Shown: piece by piece, positions 1-10,850 of the stretch
Layout of the letters: each line of letters starts with the position of its first letter
Numbering within the stretch: the first letter of the stretch is position 1
Notes under the pieces: generated by a model
Seen by the model: only the letters and a program-made list of their open reading frames with translations
Database searches by the model: none
Told to the model about the DNA's origin: nothing
Made by a program: the position numbers and the translations under genes
Assembly (NCBI GenBank): GCA_023052935.1
Contig: CM041292.1
Coordinates: 145,762,439 to 145,826,438, forward strand
DNA: 64,000 nucleotides
DNA from: Piezodorus guildinii
Lineage: Eukaryota > Arthropoda > Insecta > Hemiptera > Pentatomidae
Reading direction: 5' to 3'

Positions 1-120
1 TATTTTAAAAAATGAACCTTTGTAATCGACCCAAAAAAAAATTACCTCCTCCCCTCAAAATGTGAGGTCTTACGTTTCAAGATACGTAGAACCCGAAAAA
101 CGAATATAAAAAAAATCCGT
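1..120 (+). repeat. T-family AT-rich interspersed repeat, partial
   Basis: The window opens inside a repeat whose end carries 'atgaacctttgtaatcgac' and then a module with 'gcttacgttt'-like sequence and 'gaataaaaaaaatccg'. The same order of motifs is seen at 42847-43575 and 63783-64000 on this strand and, reversed, at 1277-1670, 1930-2026 and 11845-12455. No coding sequence is visible in any copy. The left part lies outside the window. Confidence 0.65.
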
Positions 121-143
121 TTGGCCAAATTAATAAATAATTA

Positions 144-146
<3 letters not shown>

Positions 147-191
<45 letters not shown>
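147..191. repeat. (TA)n microsatellite
   Basis: An uninterrupted TA dinucleotide run of about 22 units lies next to the T-family repeat. Confidence 0.97.
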
Positions 192-195
<4 letters not shown>

Positions 196-1276
196 TTTAG
201 TATTTAGGGAATTCTTGCTATTGTACTGTTTAAATGAAGGAGTCCTTTAAAATATTTTGTTGGAAACCAGTGAACCAGAGAATTTAACATCAAAACGCGA
301 AACACAAAGAAAAAAACATGCCTTTAATTAACTTTGATTATTCAACTTTTATTGAAAATGGATATGCTTTCTTTTTCTTTTTGCTGAAATTGAAAGGGAG
401 AAGCCTTATGAATGATTTTGTCAAGTGCTTCTTTACTTCAGAATATTTCTTTGATTGCTCATTTTTATTCATAGAGAAATAGTTGTGGTTTACCTTAAAA
501 TTTATTTAGTGTCTTTCTGTTTAATCGTTTGTTGATTTTAATTATTTTATTCTAATGAAAAACCATTAAATTATTTCCTACGCACACACAATGGACTCAA
601 CCTTATTGGCCGTTGATATCATAAAATTATTAACTATAAAAGTCTAAACGATTTTTAACGGCTTATCTATCAGGTAATGATAGGAATAGATAACTAATCG
701 CATTGTTATTGTCACGAATAGAAGAAATTAGATGTTTTAGCCAAACAAACGAACAGAAAACAGGTCAATATCTTCAGGGATGATTGGTCGTCTGCTATAA
801 AGGCCAAACAGAATGGATTGTTTTATTTATTCTGGTACCTAATTCAACAATTCATTCTTGCTGAATGATGAATGTCATATTTCGCATTGGATCGATTAAT
901 GGTCCGCATTACATCCAGTTTTTGGTGTTTAAGGTGCATTAATACCCATACTCCCTTTATGGGAAATAGGATGGGTTACCCCGAAAGTTAACAATCATGA
1001 ATAAACAAAACGGAAAGTTATTGTGTTTTAGTTTTTTTCTATCCTGAGGAAATATTTATTCTATACTGATGACAGACAACCCAAAATAATTCAATTATGT
1101 TAAATAGAGGACATGACCTATATAAATAAAGGATGTAAGCTAAAGTGTATGATGAAATGAAACATTTAACGAAAAACAGTTATCTATAGTTCAGTATGTT
1201 CTTAACGGACTATTGCGCTCCCGAAATGAACAATTGATATTTGTTTTTAGAATTAAAATAAAGCAAAAGTTATTTA
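192..1276. other. AT-rich DNA, no gene seen
   Basis: No open frame of useful length, no recognisable domain and no clear repeat family was seen here. The sequence is AT-rich with short homopolymer tracts. Confidence 0.6.
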
Positions 1277-1670
1277 TAAACCGCTGAAAATTATCACACA
1301 ATGGTTTATTATTTTCAAATAACAATATAAGGGTGTTTATAAAGCTATAGAGAGTCAATTAACTAATATGAAAAGCATTTACTAATTCAAAAGAAAATGG
1401 TATGTCACCACTGCTAATTTCAAAACGCTTTATCTCTGCTAGTTCTTAACCAATATCAATGATTCTTTTTTCATTTTTTAGGAAATTTAATCCTCTATGA
1501 AATAGAAATTTATTTATTTATTAATGAACACCGGTTTTTTTTTTTTTATTCGTTATTCGGGTTCGATACATCTTGGAACGTAAGTCCTCAAATTTTGAAG
1601 GGAGTTATTTTTTTTTTTTTTTGTTCGATTACAAAGGTTCAATATTGAAAATAATAAACCAAATCTTTAG
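1277..1670 (-). repeat. T-family repeat, reverse copy
   Basis: Read in reverse complement, this stretch follows the copy at 42847-43575: an end with 'aataatgaacctttgtaatc'-like sequence, an internal deletion, then a block with 'gaaattagcagtggtga' and 'gaattagtaaatgctttt', and a far end like 'ggtttattattttcaa'. It is non-coding. The middle of the longer copies is missing, so it is a deletion derivative. Confidence 0.75.
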
Positions 1671-1929
1671 ATTTTCAGTCAAATAAAATCTCCTGATTCC
1701 AGAACACCTTACATTTTCTCACTATCAATAATAATAACAACCGAGATATCAGGGAATCACATCTTGCATAAGTTGCGGCTTGGCCATATACGATTTTTTT
1801 CCTCTTCGTTCATTGCGTTCTTTTGATCTCAAAATTCTTTTCGATTTTTCCCAATCTTTAATAATAAACGATTTTTAGTGGAATTACATCTATTATAATT
1901 TGTGACTTGAATAAACAGATAAAATAAAA

Positions 1930-2026
1930 CGGCTCATCTTGAACCGTAAGCCCTCAAATATTGAAGGTGGTAATTTTTTATTTTTATTGGTCGATTACAT
2001 AGGTTCATTATTGAAAATAATAAAAC
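1930..2026 (-). repeat. T-family repeat, short reverse copy
   Basis: The reverse complement shows the terminal module of the T repeat: the 'gaacctatgtaatcgacc' end followed by the 'gagggcttacggttcaag' block. Only about 100 bp of the family is present. Confidence 0.65.
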
Positions 2027-2137
2027 AAAAGCACCATATGAACGTTCGCAAAAAATGGGTCTTCTTTTGTAAAGTGATCGAAAGATAAGTTAAAGAATTG
2101 TCTTGCTCAGCATGATTTTTATGTTACTTTTGATTTT

Positions 2138-2435
2138 CTTCTTCTTCCAGTGGCGCGACAGGCCGTGCGGGCCCTGGGCCTCGTGGTGTAAACTCCTGCG
2201 AGTTTACACTCACGTTTCACGATGCTATTTTTAGTGTAGGGTCATCACTCCCTACGACTAATTTTGTGAGTGGCCACCATTTGGCTGACGGGACTCACAT
2301 ACCTGAGGGAGAGGCTATGAGTGAATCCCATTTTTTTTTACATCCTTATAAAAGCCCCGCCTGGACTGGGATTCGAACTCAGTACCTGTAGCATGAGAGA
2401 CTAGCGCGCTAGCCACTCAGCCACGGGCTCCCTCC
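2138..2435 (-). mobile_element. tRNA-derived SINE, family S1, full length with TSD
   Basis: On the minus strand the element begins with a tRNA-like head: an A box 'tggctgagtggctagcgc' and a B box 'gagttcgaatccc' spaced as in a pol III promoter. A non-tRNA body of about 200 bp follows, ending in a 'gaagaagaag' tail. An identical 11-bp direct repeat 'cttttgatttt' flanks it at 2127-2137 and 2436-2446. A body of 298 bp with internal promoter and TSD is what a SINE should look like. Its mobilising LINE cannot be identified from the tail alone. Confidence 0.9.
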
Positions 2436-2446
2436 CTTTTGATTTT

Positions 2447-3049
2447 ATCAGTCATAAACTTTTCTCGCAGTTGCTTAAATAGGCATTCAAAGTTATTAAA
2501 CTTAGCGAAGAATATCTTAAAAGTTAGTATGCGCTGAACTGAATGGTAATCATCCAAGAGGTAGGTCGAGGCGTAGGTAGGTGGATTAAGTATGATTTCG
2601 GTGATTTGGGCTTCGAGGTTGTCATTCGATTAAATTTTGCCGGCAATGATTGGTGGTATTCGGTAACGAATCTTGCTGGGCTTGTTATTATTAATGTTTA
2701 TAATTGTCGAGGAAGTATTTTTCAAAAATTTTGATTTTATATAACAACTCAGTTTTGTTTGATGTCCAATTCAACTATTCAACGTCTTAAATGCATATTT
2801 ATTAATATATTTTATTGTTCGGAGGATGTAATTTAAATTATACTGTTTGATTTTTCGTTGGCACTAGTTTCGTGAGAATCAGGATTTAATATTTGTTGGA
2901 ATATCATTCGCTCATTGTTATATTTTCCCCCGTTTAAACCCTCGAAGAATTTTCTTTTTAATACAAATTTAATGCTCTATATATGTTTGTATACATGCAA
3001 TTAAACACTATTTGATGTTATTAAGATTATGGCTGACCATCATCCGAAT
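2447..3049. other. AT-rich DNA, no gene seen
   Basis: The only open frame here (2543-2734, 63 codons) has no recognisable motif. I see no repeat family. Confidence 0.5.
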
Positions 3050-3310
3050 GTTCACTAAATCTTGGAGTAGGGCCCATAGATCTCTGTGGTTACCCTGAGC
3101 GCTGAGGGACAGCAGTCCAATTTGTCACTGCCATTGAACCCAGGAAGGGTTGGATTTCACAGGGCAGTGGAAGGGCATGGGCAAAGTGGCCCTAAAGGGA
3201 CAGGTGCTTCTCTATGATTAGCCCTTCTATCCACCCTTGAAACAATTGTACTCAGCGGTGTGGGTTTCCTTCCTGTAGGTTCGCCAATCCCCTTTAAGTG
3301 TTCCTGATTA
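3050..3310. other. Unclassified GC-rich block
   Basis: This 260-bp stretch is much richer in G and C than its flanks, with runs such as 'gggcagtggaagggcatggg'. Neither strand gives a long open frame or a motif I recognise. It may be an insertion of an unidentified repeat or an untranslated gene remnant. I see no other copy in the window. Confidence 0.35.
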
Positions 3311-3499
3311 ACTTATGTAGTCAACATTTAAAAATTCGATGCGAAGAACTTCATTAATTCACAATAGATTGAGAAATAATTTAGTTTCGACTGTGTAATT
3401 TTAATCTCATCCACATGACTGAAATCGCATTAAGAGTGTTTTTATTTATTTAAGGCCCATCCTTGGTGGAATAATGAATATGTTCGAAGCCTGACAAAT

Positions 3500-4090
3500 G
3501 CGTCCAATCTCAGGGTTTCTTTTCACGTTGACCGCACCATCCGATGTCTTCCTGCCTCACTGTACCAATGACTTCCTGTCTCACTCTATCCTTTAATAAT
3601 ACCCCACTCATACCTGCTAAACAAGTCCAATACCTAGGTCTTCATCTTGACAAACGTGACTTCATCTTGATGGAATCCTCATACGATATTGAAACGACAA
3701 GAAACTGTCCGTAGATACAGATTACTAGACAAACGTTCAAAACTTCCAATTTATTACAAAAAGCTCATTTATGTTACCATCATCAGACCCATCTGGATAT
3801 ATGGAATCGAGCTGTGGGGATCTACTAAACCATCTAATTCCTTTCGCATTCATTCTATACAATCCAAAATCCTCCGCAAAATCCTAAATGCTCCTTATTT
3901 CATTATGAATGAAATCACCCATAATGACCTAAATATCCCATTTGTCGCAGAACTATCATAAAACAGATATGCCTCTTTTAATTCAAAACTCCCGCACACA
4001 CGAATCCTCTTGTACGCAACTTATCATTTCCGGACAACCCTGCGAGGCGATTGAAAAGACGATGGCCTCAAGACCTACTAAATTAAATCG
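3500..4090 (+). pseudogene. Jockey-clade LINE ORF2, 3' fragment
   Basis: Broken reading frames encode the C-terminal part of a Jockey reverse transcriptase. Recognisable pieces, in order, are a 'YLGLHLDKR' block near 3630, a 'IRPIWIYGIELWGSTK' block near 3785-3830, 'SKILRKILNAPYF' near 3865-3900, and an 'RRLKRRW'-like end near 4050. The order matches the intact ORF2 at 46968-49646. Wording is closest to Jockey-B (22684-27068). The polymerase core is absent and the frame changes at least once, so this is a dead 5'-truncated copy. Its exact 3' end is unclear; low-complexity AT sequence follows to about 4340. Confidence 0.85.
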
Positions 4091-4944
4091 ACCTTAAAGG
4101 CTACCTTTTGGTAGTTGTTCACATGACATTTTCAAGCCCATAAATTTAATTAGCGCATTTACGAATTGTATTTATTGTAAGTACGGTTCCTGAGACTTTG
4201 GCTACCGTTTTATGAAACTCAGGCCCCAGGAACTTGTGACTTGCGTTTTTAAATTTATTTTTTTATAACCCCAATCATATATTCAGATATCTGCCTGCAT
4301 TGCTAGATTTCAATATAATCTTATTTTTAAGTTGTGATATTTATATATAAATAAAATAAGGAAAAAAACGACGAGTCTCGTATGAATTAATACCTAGGTT
4401 TATATGTTATAGTGAGCTTTCTTTTATTATTATAACATCTACTGTTATTGATAAATAGCTATACTATATTTAGTTGCTTGTTGAATTTAACAGATTCGGC
4501 CATCTCTATCCCTCACCGACCAGAGATATGTACAGTCCATCAACACTAATGAAACTTCACTCAGCGAACCTTTGTTAACATGTCAACTGACCCGTCGGAA
4601 CATCCGTTATCATTTTCCGGCTGGTTCCATCCAAATACAATGCCTAGGTTCTCCGTAATATAAATGACAATAGAATTATTAGAAGCTTCTCTCCCCTCTA
4701 TTCAAACTTGAGCATTTGCCAAATTTACCATTCATAGTATATTTTTTTCTTTGAGATTTTTACTTTTCCTTAGGTTTTTACTACTAGTTCTTCTGTTATT
4801 AATTAAAGTTAATTAAACTGAAACATTTCAAAGTATTGTATTATTTTTCACATTCCCTATAATCTTGACTTTGTGCAAAGAAACCAAAAAGAATTCATTC
4901 CCAAATTAAAAAAAAATGTTCATTTTACACCAACAATATATACA

Positions 4945-5215
4945 CTTGTAGTTCCGTGTCCAATCCAAAATCCTTCCTAAAATCCTCTACGCTCCTTACC
5001 TTTTTTTACGAATTAACTCATCCTTTAAGACCATAATGTTCTATATCTTGCTGATTTGGCCCGACCTAGGTGTCACTCCTGTGGGAATCCCCTCTAACCC
5101 TCCAGTTTCAATCCTTGCTCCCTCTCCAATTCCTGACAATTTTCCGAAGCGTCTGAAAAGAAGATGCCCTCAATATCTGGTTAAAATTGCCTACTGGAGC
5201 TCTGATAATGGTCAG
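4945..5215 (+). pseudogene. Jockey-clade LINE, short 3' ORF2 fragment
   Basis: The stretch reads 'QSKILPKILYAPYLF' near 4965-5005, then a 'NPPVSILAPSPIPDNFPKRL' block at about 5095-5155 and an 'LKRRCPQYL' end. These are the last blocks of Jockey ORF2, in the same order as at 3500-4090, but with a frame change between them. It is a second, shorter dead copy of the same subfamily. Confidence 0.8.
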
Positions 5216-5287
5216 TCTCTTTGCATATTTTTTTTTTATCTTAAGGCTTATTTACTTGATGTATTATCCAATACAAAAGCCAACACT

Positions 5288-5500
5288 AGGGAGCCCGTGG
5301 CTGTGTGGCAAGCTCACCAAAGGTTGTGACTTCGAATCTCACTCCTGAGAAGACTTTTTAAATCATGTAATTAAATGAAGATGCACTCCTAAATCTAGGC
5401 GTAAGGAGCGATTATCCTACCCTATTAAGTATCATGTAGAATCACTTTGTGGAATTTTCTAAAACCATACCCTGCTGCCAAGGTTCTCGCACGGAGCGAA
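5288..5500 (+). mobile_element. tRNA-derived SINE, family S1, diverged copy
   Basis: The head 'gggagcccgtggctgtgtgg' matches the start of the S1 copy at 2138-2435, followed by a decayed B box 'gacttcgaatctc'. Further on, 'ctaggcgtaaggagcgatt' aligns with the S1 body. No target duplication was found. An I-clade fragment begins a few bases after its end. Confidence 0.65.
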
Positions 5501-5505
5501 GTTAT

Positions 5506-5790
5506 AGTTTAAAAAGCTAATACTAGTAATGCTAAATGACTAGAAATGGTCTTTATAATTTCGATAATAATGACTGCTCCTTAAGAAAATCAAAAACTAA
5601 TTCAATGGTTTTCTCTCTATCACCCAGCACCGCTGAAATATTCGGGCTTAGTCCAATTTTATTCAGGTGTGATGAATAATAAGGGCATTCTTGAAAAATA
5701 TGCCGAATGGTAAGGGTTCCATCACAGTGCTGGCATCGGGGCACCGGCTGCCTAGCAAATAGATAAGAGTGCGTCAGCCGCGAGTGTCTT
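5506..5790 (-). pseudogene. I-clade LINE, C-terminal fragment
   Basis: The minus strand encodes the end of an I-clade ORF2: a cysteine-histidine motif (CxxC, then H and C, in 'RCQHCDGTLTIRHIFQECP') and a 'LVFDFLKEQSLLSKL' terminus. It is almost identical to the corresponding part of 9127-9411, and both lose similarity at the same base ('tagtttaaaaagc'). The RNase H domain of the larger copy is missing here, so truncation falls at about 5790. It cannot be functional alone. Confidence 0.85.
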
Positions 5791-5989
5791 AAAAAAAATT
5801 AATAAAAAATTATCAAATACAGTTGTAAATTTCAATAAATAATAATAATGAAATCTGCTGTTAATTTTTAGAAAATGTTTTTTCTATATTTATTATTACT
5901 ATAAATTAAGATCATTTGAATGGTTACAGCTCATCGTTTCTTACATTCCAACTCTTTCAAACTAATAAGAAGAGTCTGAAGTTAAGGCA

Positions 5990-6639
5990 GCGCTACGCGG
6001 TGAGGAATAGAGTAGGTCTAGGTGAGGTGAAAGCAAGTCTTGTGAGAGTTCACGAAAGTAGCAGGGGAGGGGGGAGACTTATTTGAAAAAAAAATTGGTT
6101 AATGACATCAAATATTACATTTAGAAAAATCCTATATCATAGTAGAACAATCCTCAGATACTTAAGAACCGCAGGGAGCAATCCATAATCACAAAGTTGA
6201 GGATTGGACACAGCAGGATGACCTATGGGCACCTGCTTGAAGTAAAATCTCCGCTGAGATGCCAGCGCTGCGACTGAGGGCTAACTGTGGAACACATCTT
6301 GATGGAATGCCCACTGTATAATTCAAACAGAACATGGCCTCTTCTCCAAAGTTAAAAGGAAACAATGGACCAAAATAATCAAGTAAATTTGTTCAACTTC
6401 TTGAAAGAATAAATAAATTGTTCTCATTCCTGTAATTAATTTCTGACCATCGTGCCACTAACTTATTTCGTTGTACATGGCACCTAAAACTGTAATCAAA
6501 TAAATAAATACAGGAAATTCGGTAATTGAATATTTATTATAATACATTGAAAGTATGTGAGAGTGTATAATATTCACTTTCATCGAATCTCACGAATTTC
6601 ACCTCACCTATACCTATCTGCATTCTCACCGTGTAGCGC
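5990..6639. mobile_element. Element with long imperfect inverted repeats (non-autonomous DNA transposon?)
   Basis: The left arm (5990-6058) and right arm (6574-6639) are imperfect reverse complements over about 65 bp. Left reads 'gcgctacgcggtgagg' then 'taggtgaggtgaaagc'; the reverse complement of the right reads 'gcgctacacggtgag' then 'taggtgaggtgaaat'. The space between holds an I-clade LINE fragment on the plus strand. I could not find a convincing target duplication or a transposase, so the superfamily is open. Confidence 0.55.
6165..6510 (+). pseudogene. I-clade LINE, 3' end fragment
   Basis: Conceptual translation from about 6171 gives 'KLRIGHSRMTYGHLLE', then 'RCQRCD', an in-frame TGA, and 'GLTVEHILMECPLYNSN'. 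This is the post-RNase H zinc-binding region of I-clade ORF2. The premature stop in the middle of the motif shows that it is dead. The fragment ends in 'aaataaataaata', the TAA-type tail usual for the I clade. It lies inside the inverted-repeat element at 5990-6639 and differs from the I copies at 5506 and 9127. Confidence 0.8.
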
Positions 6640-6699
6640 GCGACCTTTACGTGAGGGCCAGTTTAGGGTAGTCATAATTGATTCATTTATTCTTAAAAA

Positions 6700-7060
6700 G
6701 TCTTGAGTTTATTTATCGGTTGGAGTACCGTGACAATTGGTTTATTTAAGCGGAGGCTGGAGAGAAGCTCAAGAGGCAGATTCGTCAAGTGGGAGCGGAG
6801 ACAGGGAGGAGCGTTTGGAATTGCTAAGAGTGGCTGTTGTGGCAATTGTGCCTGTGGAGGGGTGAGAAGTGGGGGTCCTCGCTAAGCCAGTCCCTGTTAA
6901 TATTCAAATGAAACCCCCCTCCTCCCCCGCCGAGCATGTACTGAAAGTAATGGCTCCATTTCCCTTAGTGCCGCCTTAGTAACGAACCGATATAGTAATC
7001 AACGGCTCCTTACTATCATCACTGTCCTTCTCAACGGCCCTTAAAGTATAGTTAGTAATA
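6700..7060. other. GC-rich segment, no assigned function
   Basis: Here G+C rises clearly above the flanks, with stretches such as 'acccccctcctcccccgcc' near 6910. A 60-codon frame at 6703-6885 has a Cys/Gly-rich end but no domain I recognise. It could be an untranslated exon or a promoter-proximal region; I cannot support either. Confidence 0.3.
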
Positions 7061-7497
7061 GTCTTCTTACTACACCCTTGGAATAAAGAAAAAAGTGCCA
7101 ATTGTGATAAAAAATATTTTGTTAAAGAAATAGGATAAGATTAGTGAAATAATCTACATTTTTTTTTTTTTTACTTTCGCTTACCTACGAGGAAAATAAA
7201 TCAAAAGTGTTGGATTCTTCGGAAATAATGCAGAGTTTAGTGTAGTTGATGCTTGATTATTCATTTGTATGAATGAACATTTTTTCGTATATCACATAGT
7301 CAGTCCGACCTAAAAGGTCTGTTGAGCGACTTAGTCTAAGATAGTTGTTAAAGTTAAAACATGAGTTTTGTTGTCAATTAAAAAAAAAAAAAAAGATTGA
7401 TTAACTCCTTTTTGGCAGATCCCTCCAATTCGTCAGTCCCAGAAAGGTTAGAAAAGATGTTTCACTTATTAATCCTCTTCCAAACGATAAGTTTGTT

Positions 7498-7870
7498 TAC
7501 GCTGTGTGGAATGCAGTGAGGAGCATAGAATAGGAGAATGCACTAAACCGAAGTCATCACCCGCACTATGTGCTCATTGCCTCAAGGACCATCCAGCCAA
7601 CTACAAGGGATGCCAAATATATAAAAATCTAGGGACCAGATTTCAAAAACCTCAAGAACCAGAAACAGCAAGAATAACAAGATCTAGAAGAGAACCATCT
7701 AAATTCGTAGATTCCAATGTGTCTTTTGCCCACATGCTTGGAGGTGGAAACCAGAGCAATGACCCCGAGGTCCTACCAGAGCAAAGTTTACCTCAACATT
7801 CTCAATCTATTCCACAACAACCTATCACTCAAAATTTACCTAATCTTCAAAAAAACTACTCAAAATACTT
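7498..7870 (+). pseudogene. Jockey-A ORF1 fragment (zinc-knuckle region)
   Basis: From 'acgctgtgtggaatgcagtg' onward the sequence follows ORF1 of Jockey-A, from the second zinc knuckle through the third ('CAHCLKDHPANYKGC') and the conserved 'SNVSFAHMLGGGNQ' block into the proline/glutamine-rich tail. It matches the region around 46440-46800. Similarity ends abruptly near 7870, after which the open frame runs on by chance to 8024. Both the ORF1 N-terminus and all of ORF2 are missing. Confidence 0.85.
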
Positions 7871-7879
7871 CTGTAGAAT

Positions 7880-8905
7880 TTCGCTTCTCAGAAATAATTC
7901 AGTCTTTTCTAAGATTTTAAAGCGTGATATTCATAAAACTGTGACTTTAGATTCGGCCGGAACGCGTACCAGAAACATCAATCAAATCTGTGACGAGAAC
8001 AGCTTTAATCAGTGCATTGTTTAAGGGTTTTTTGCAGCCTTGAATACAAAGAAGGTCGTAGAAGAACTTACTCTCTTGATGACGATGTTCTGAATGGTTG
8101 AAGGATTTGGTGAAAGAAACGTCGATGACGACCTCAAGGCGATTGGAAAGGTAAAAAAGCTTGAAAGTTGGGCTCAGCACACTTCAAACAATTGTCCAAA
8201 AAAAACCTCACATGTCTCACTGTGACTACAAAATCTGTTGTAACTTGGATATGAAACTTGGTCACACCCCCCCTACTCTCAATATCTCTTTCCTACAGAT
8301 TATCATTTTTTAGACACCTGTACCACTAGTTACGTAACAAAAATTTAATGGAAAAAAAAGAATTAGAAAATGCGTTTTTGGAGTTTATCATTTTTTAAAA
8401 ATGGAAAATTCGATTTCAATGTAATGGAAAAGTTTCAAGCTGGCAGAAATGTATAGATAGTAGTAGGAACTATTTAAAAAATTCAAATTTTATTTGAAAT
8501 TTTAAAATAGTTTTAAAATTTTATTTTTAAACCAAAATCCTGTATTATTTTTCGGACAACCCCGTATATAAAATCAACGGAAATGTAAGGATCCGTTAGT
8601 CCCATAACTAGTCCAAAAAGAGAAATTTGGCTTACAAAACTTGAAATAATTTTGATTTTCAAGTATATTGTACGCATTGATCCACTCTTAAAAAAATTAG
8701 TAGCTTTCGGCGTTTCAAACGTCATATCCATCTGATAAATATATTTGTCCACCAGTTGATTGGATATTACTAAAGCTTATGCTGAATTGGCATTTATTTA
8801 ACTATTAAATAGATAGAATCCTATAGGACGCTGAAAGTCTTACTAACAAAGATAATTTTAAAATGACTAAAATGGTTAAACGTTATTTAAAATATAATAT
8901 AAACC
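7880..8905. other. AT-rich DNA, no gene seen
   Basis: Several frames of 70-80 codons lie on either strand, but none shows a domain. The rest is AT-rich unique-looking sequence. Confidence 0.5.
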
Positions 8906-8910
8906 TTGTT

Positions 8911-9742
8911 TTGTTTGTTTGTTTATTTAGGTTTTAAGGCGTAAAACCCTAAGGTCATCAACGCCTAGACACTATATGCATATTCAACCTTTATAAGAAA
9001 GAACTATTAGGTAATGAGTGATTGAGAGAAAGAAAGAAAAAAAAAATAATAAAAAAAATAAAAATAAATAATAAATAAATTTAAAAAAAATAAAGAAAGA
9101 AAGAAAAAAATATTTTTATGTAAACAATAGTTTAAAAAGCTAATACTAGTAATGCTAAATGACTAGAAATGGTCTTTATAATTTCGATAATAATGACTGC
9201 TCCTTAAGAAAATCAAAAACTAATTCAATGGTTTTCTCTCTATCACCCAGCAACGCTGAAATATTCGGGCTTAGTCCAATTTTATTCAGGTGTGATGAAT
9301 AATAAGGGCATTCTTGAAAAATATGCCGAATGGTAAGGGTTCCATCACAGTGCTGGCATCGGGGCACCGGCTGCCTAGCAAATAGATAAGAGTGCGTCAG
9401 CCGCGAGTGTCCTATCCTCAGCCGGGTTAACGCGACCTTCTCCCTGCGGCTGCTACGGCTAGATGTAGACCAGGGTTTCACTGTTTGTTTTATATGCTTC
9501 AGATTGCTTACCTGGCTATCGTCCCACATTTTCTGCTATCGGTCATCTTCTTGCTTTCTGAGCGGTTCACTGAGTTCAGACGGTGTCAAGATGGCTGTTC
9601 CTCTCCCTGCTTCGCTGCCCGGTCTGCAAGCTCGTTACCGGTAATTCCCACGTGGCTCGGCACCCACACGAAGCTTACCGACTTGCCCAGGTTTCGCAAC
9701 GCAGCTATATGAGAGTGAGTGCGAACTAGTATGGGAAACCTT
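8911..9742 (-). pseudogene. I-clade LINE, 5'-truncated copy with RNase H and 3' terminus
   Basis: On the minus strand, from about 9737, the frame reads into an RNase H segment 'VSFVWVPSHVGITGNELADR' (about 9600-9690). That includes the SHxG...N..AD signature of the domain's C-terminal half. After further coding sequence come 'LTRLRIGHSRLTHSYLF' and a CxxC...H...C motif, ending at 9176. A reading-frame change is needed between the RNase H part and 9529. The 3' untranslated region ends near 8911 with 'ttttacgccttaaaacctaa' and 'ataaacaaacaaac', a tail type known from I-like elements. RT and endonuclease are missing, so it is a dead 5' truncation. Confidence 0.85.
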
Positions 9743-9744
9743 AT

Positions 9745-10194
9745 AAACCTTATAAAAATCCCAGACCTTGAAAAAACCCTTTCGAAAAGGGACTTTTTTC
9801 AGTTTTCCCACTATAATTCTTTTCATTAATTTTATTTTCAATATTGTAGCAAATTGAAAAACCATTACATTTACTGAAATTTTCGTAGCTAACATATTAA
9901 AGTAATAAAAACATTTCTAAGATACGGGGACGAAATGTTAAAAAAATGGTAAAATTCAGTAATGCCAGTGATTTGAGCTTAATAGTAGATATTTTTTAGT
10001 GTAGTTTACAGCAAAATGTATAATATCCAATCTTGTTGAGCATTAAATGAGAAACAAAACAAATATTTGGAATCACTCTCAACAATCGTCATAAAATATT
10101 GATAAAAGAATTTTCAGACAACGTTGGTAAAAACGTCAAAAACACTCTTTGTTGAAATCAGTATGTATGTAATATTATCCTAATTTAAAGATAA
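9745..10194. other. AT-rich DNA, no gene seen
   Basis: No frame or repeat could be assigned. A short inverted motif, 'ccctttcgaaaaggg', lies near 9777. Confidence 0.5.
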
Positions 10195-10850
10195 ATATAC
10201 GCCCGAGACGTAACAAAACTTTTTTCATCAAAATGAGCTTACCAGAAGAGGCACTTTATACCATGCATTTTGCACCTTTTTTCGATTTTCTCGAAAACGG
10301 TTTCGACGATTTTGATTAAACTCGCTATATCGATGTAAAATTTAATGGGCTTTAATATCATGTAGGTTTTATTCTGATTAAAATGGTCTGACAGGGCTTA
10401 AATGCCGATATTTTAAATTTTCTTCCTTAAGTACCTTATATTATCTTGTTAACGCTGATAAAAAACAGGTAAATATATAAATTGAATAAATTCGATACCC
10501 AACTAAAGGAGAAAACAGAAAAAATATTTTTTTAATGCAAAGAACAGTAATATACATGTATGATATACCGTTGGAAAGCTAAATATTTTAGTAAAAATAT
10601 TATCTCATACACAAGCTTTTCAAAGTTAATAGAGAGTGGTGAAATGAACATAAAACTAACTGATTATTTTAGATACTAATATAATCGATTTTTTAATGAA
10701 AGACATGTTTCTATAGAAATTTAATTTAATTAATTCCTTAATTGTTTCACGTATTTTTATCTCTAACTGTTTTTGAAAATTCTTTGATTGATTTTAATAA
10801 ATGGAGATAAGTGAAAGTCGTGTGTTGCCCGCACCAGATTTTTAGCTTTG
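10195..10850 (+). repeat. P-family AT-rich interspersed repeat
   Basis: Ordered motifs recur at 13095-13700 and 15568-16394: 'acgcccgaga', 'ttaccagaagag', 'taccatgcattt', 'ttttgattaaactc', 'tgtaggttt' and, at the end, 'aagtgaaagtcgtgtgttgc' followed by 'ccgcaccagatt'. There is no coding capacity. The shared end points suggest a discrete non-autonomous mobile repeat of about 600-800 bp, of unknown class. Confidence 0.75.
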
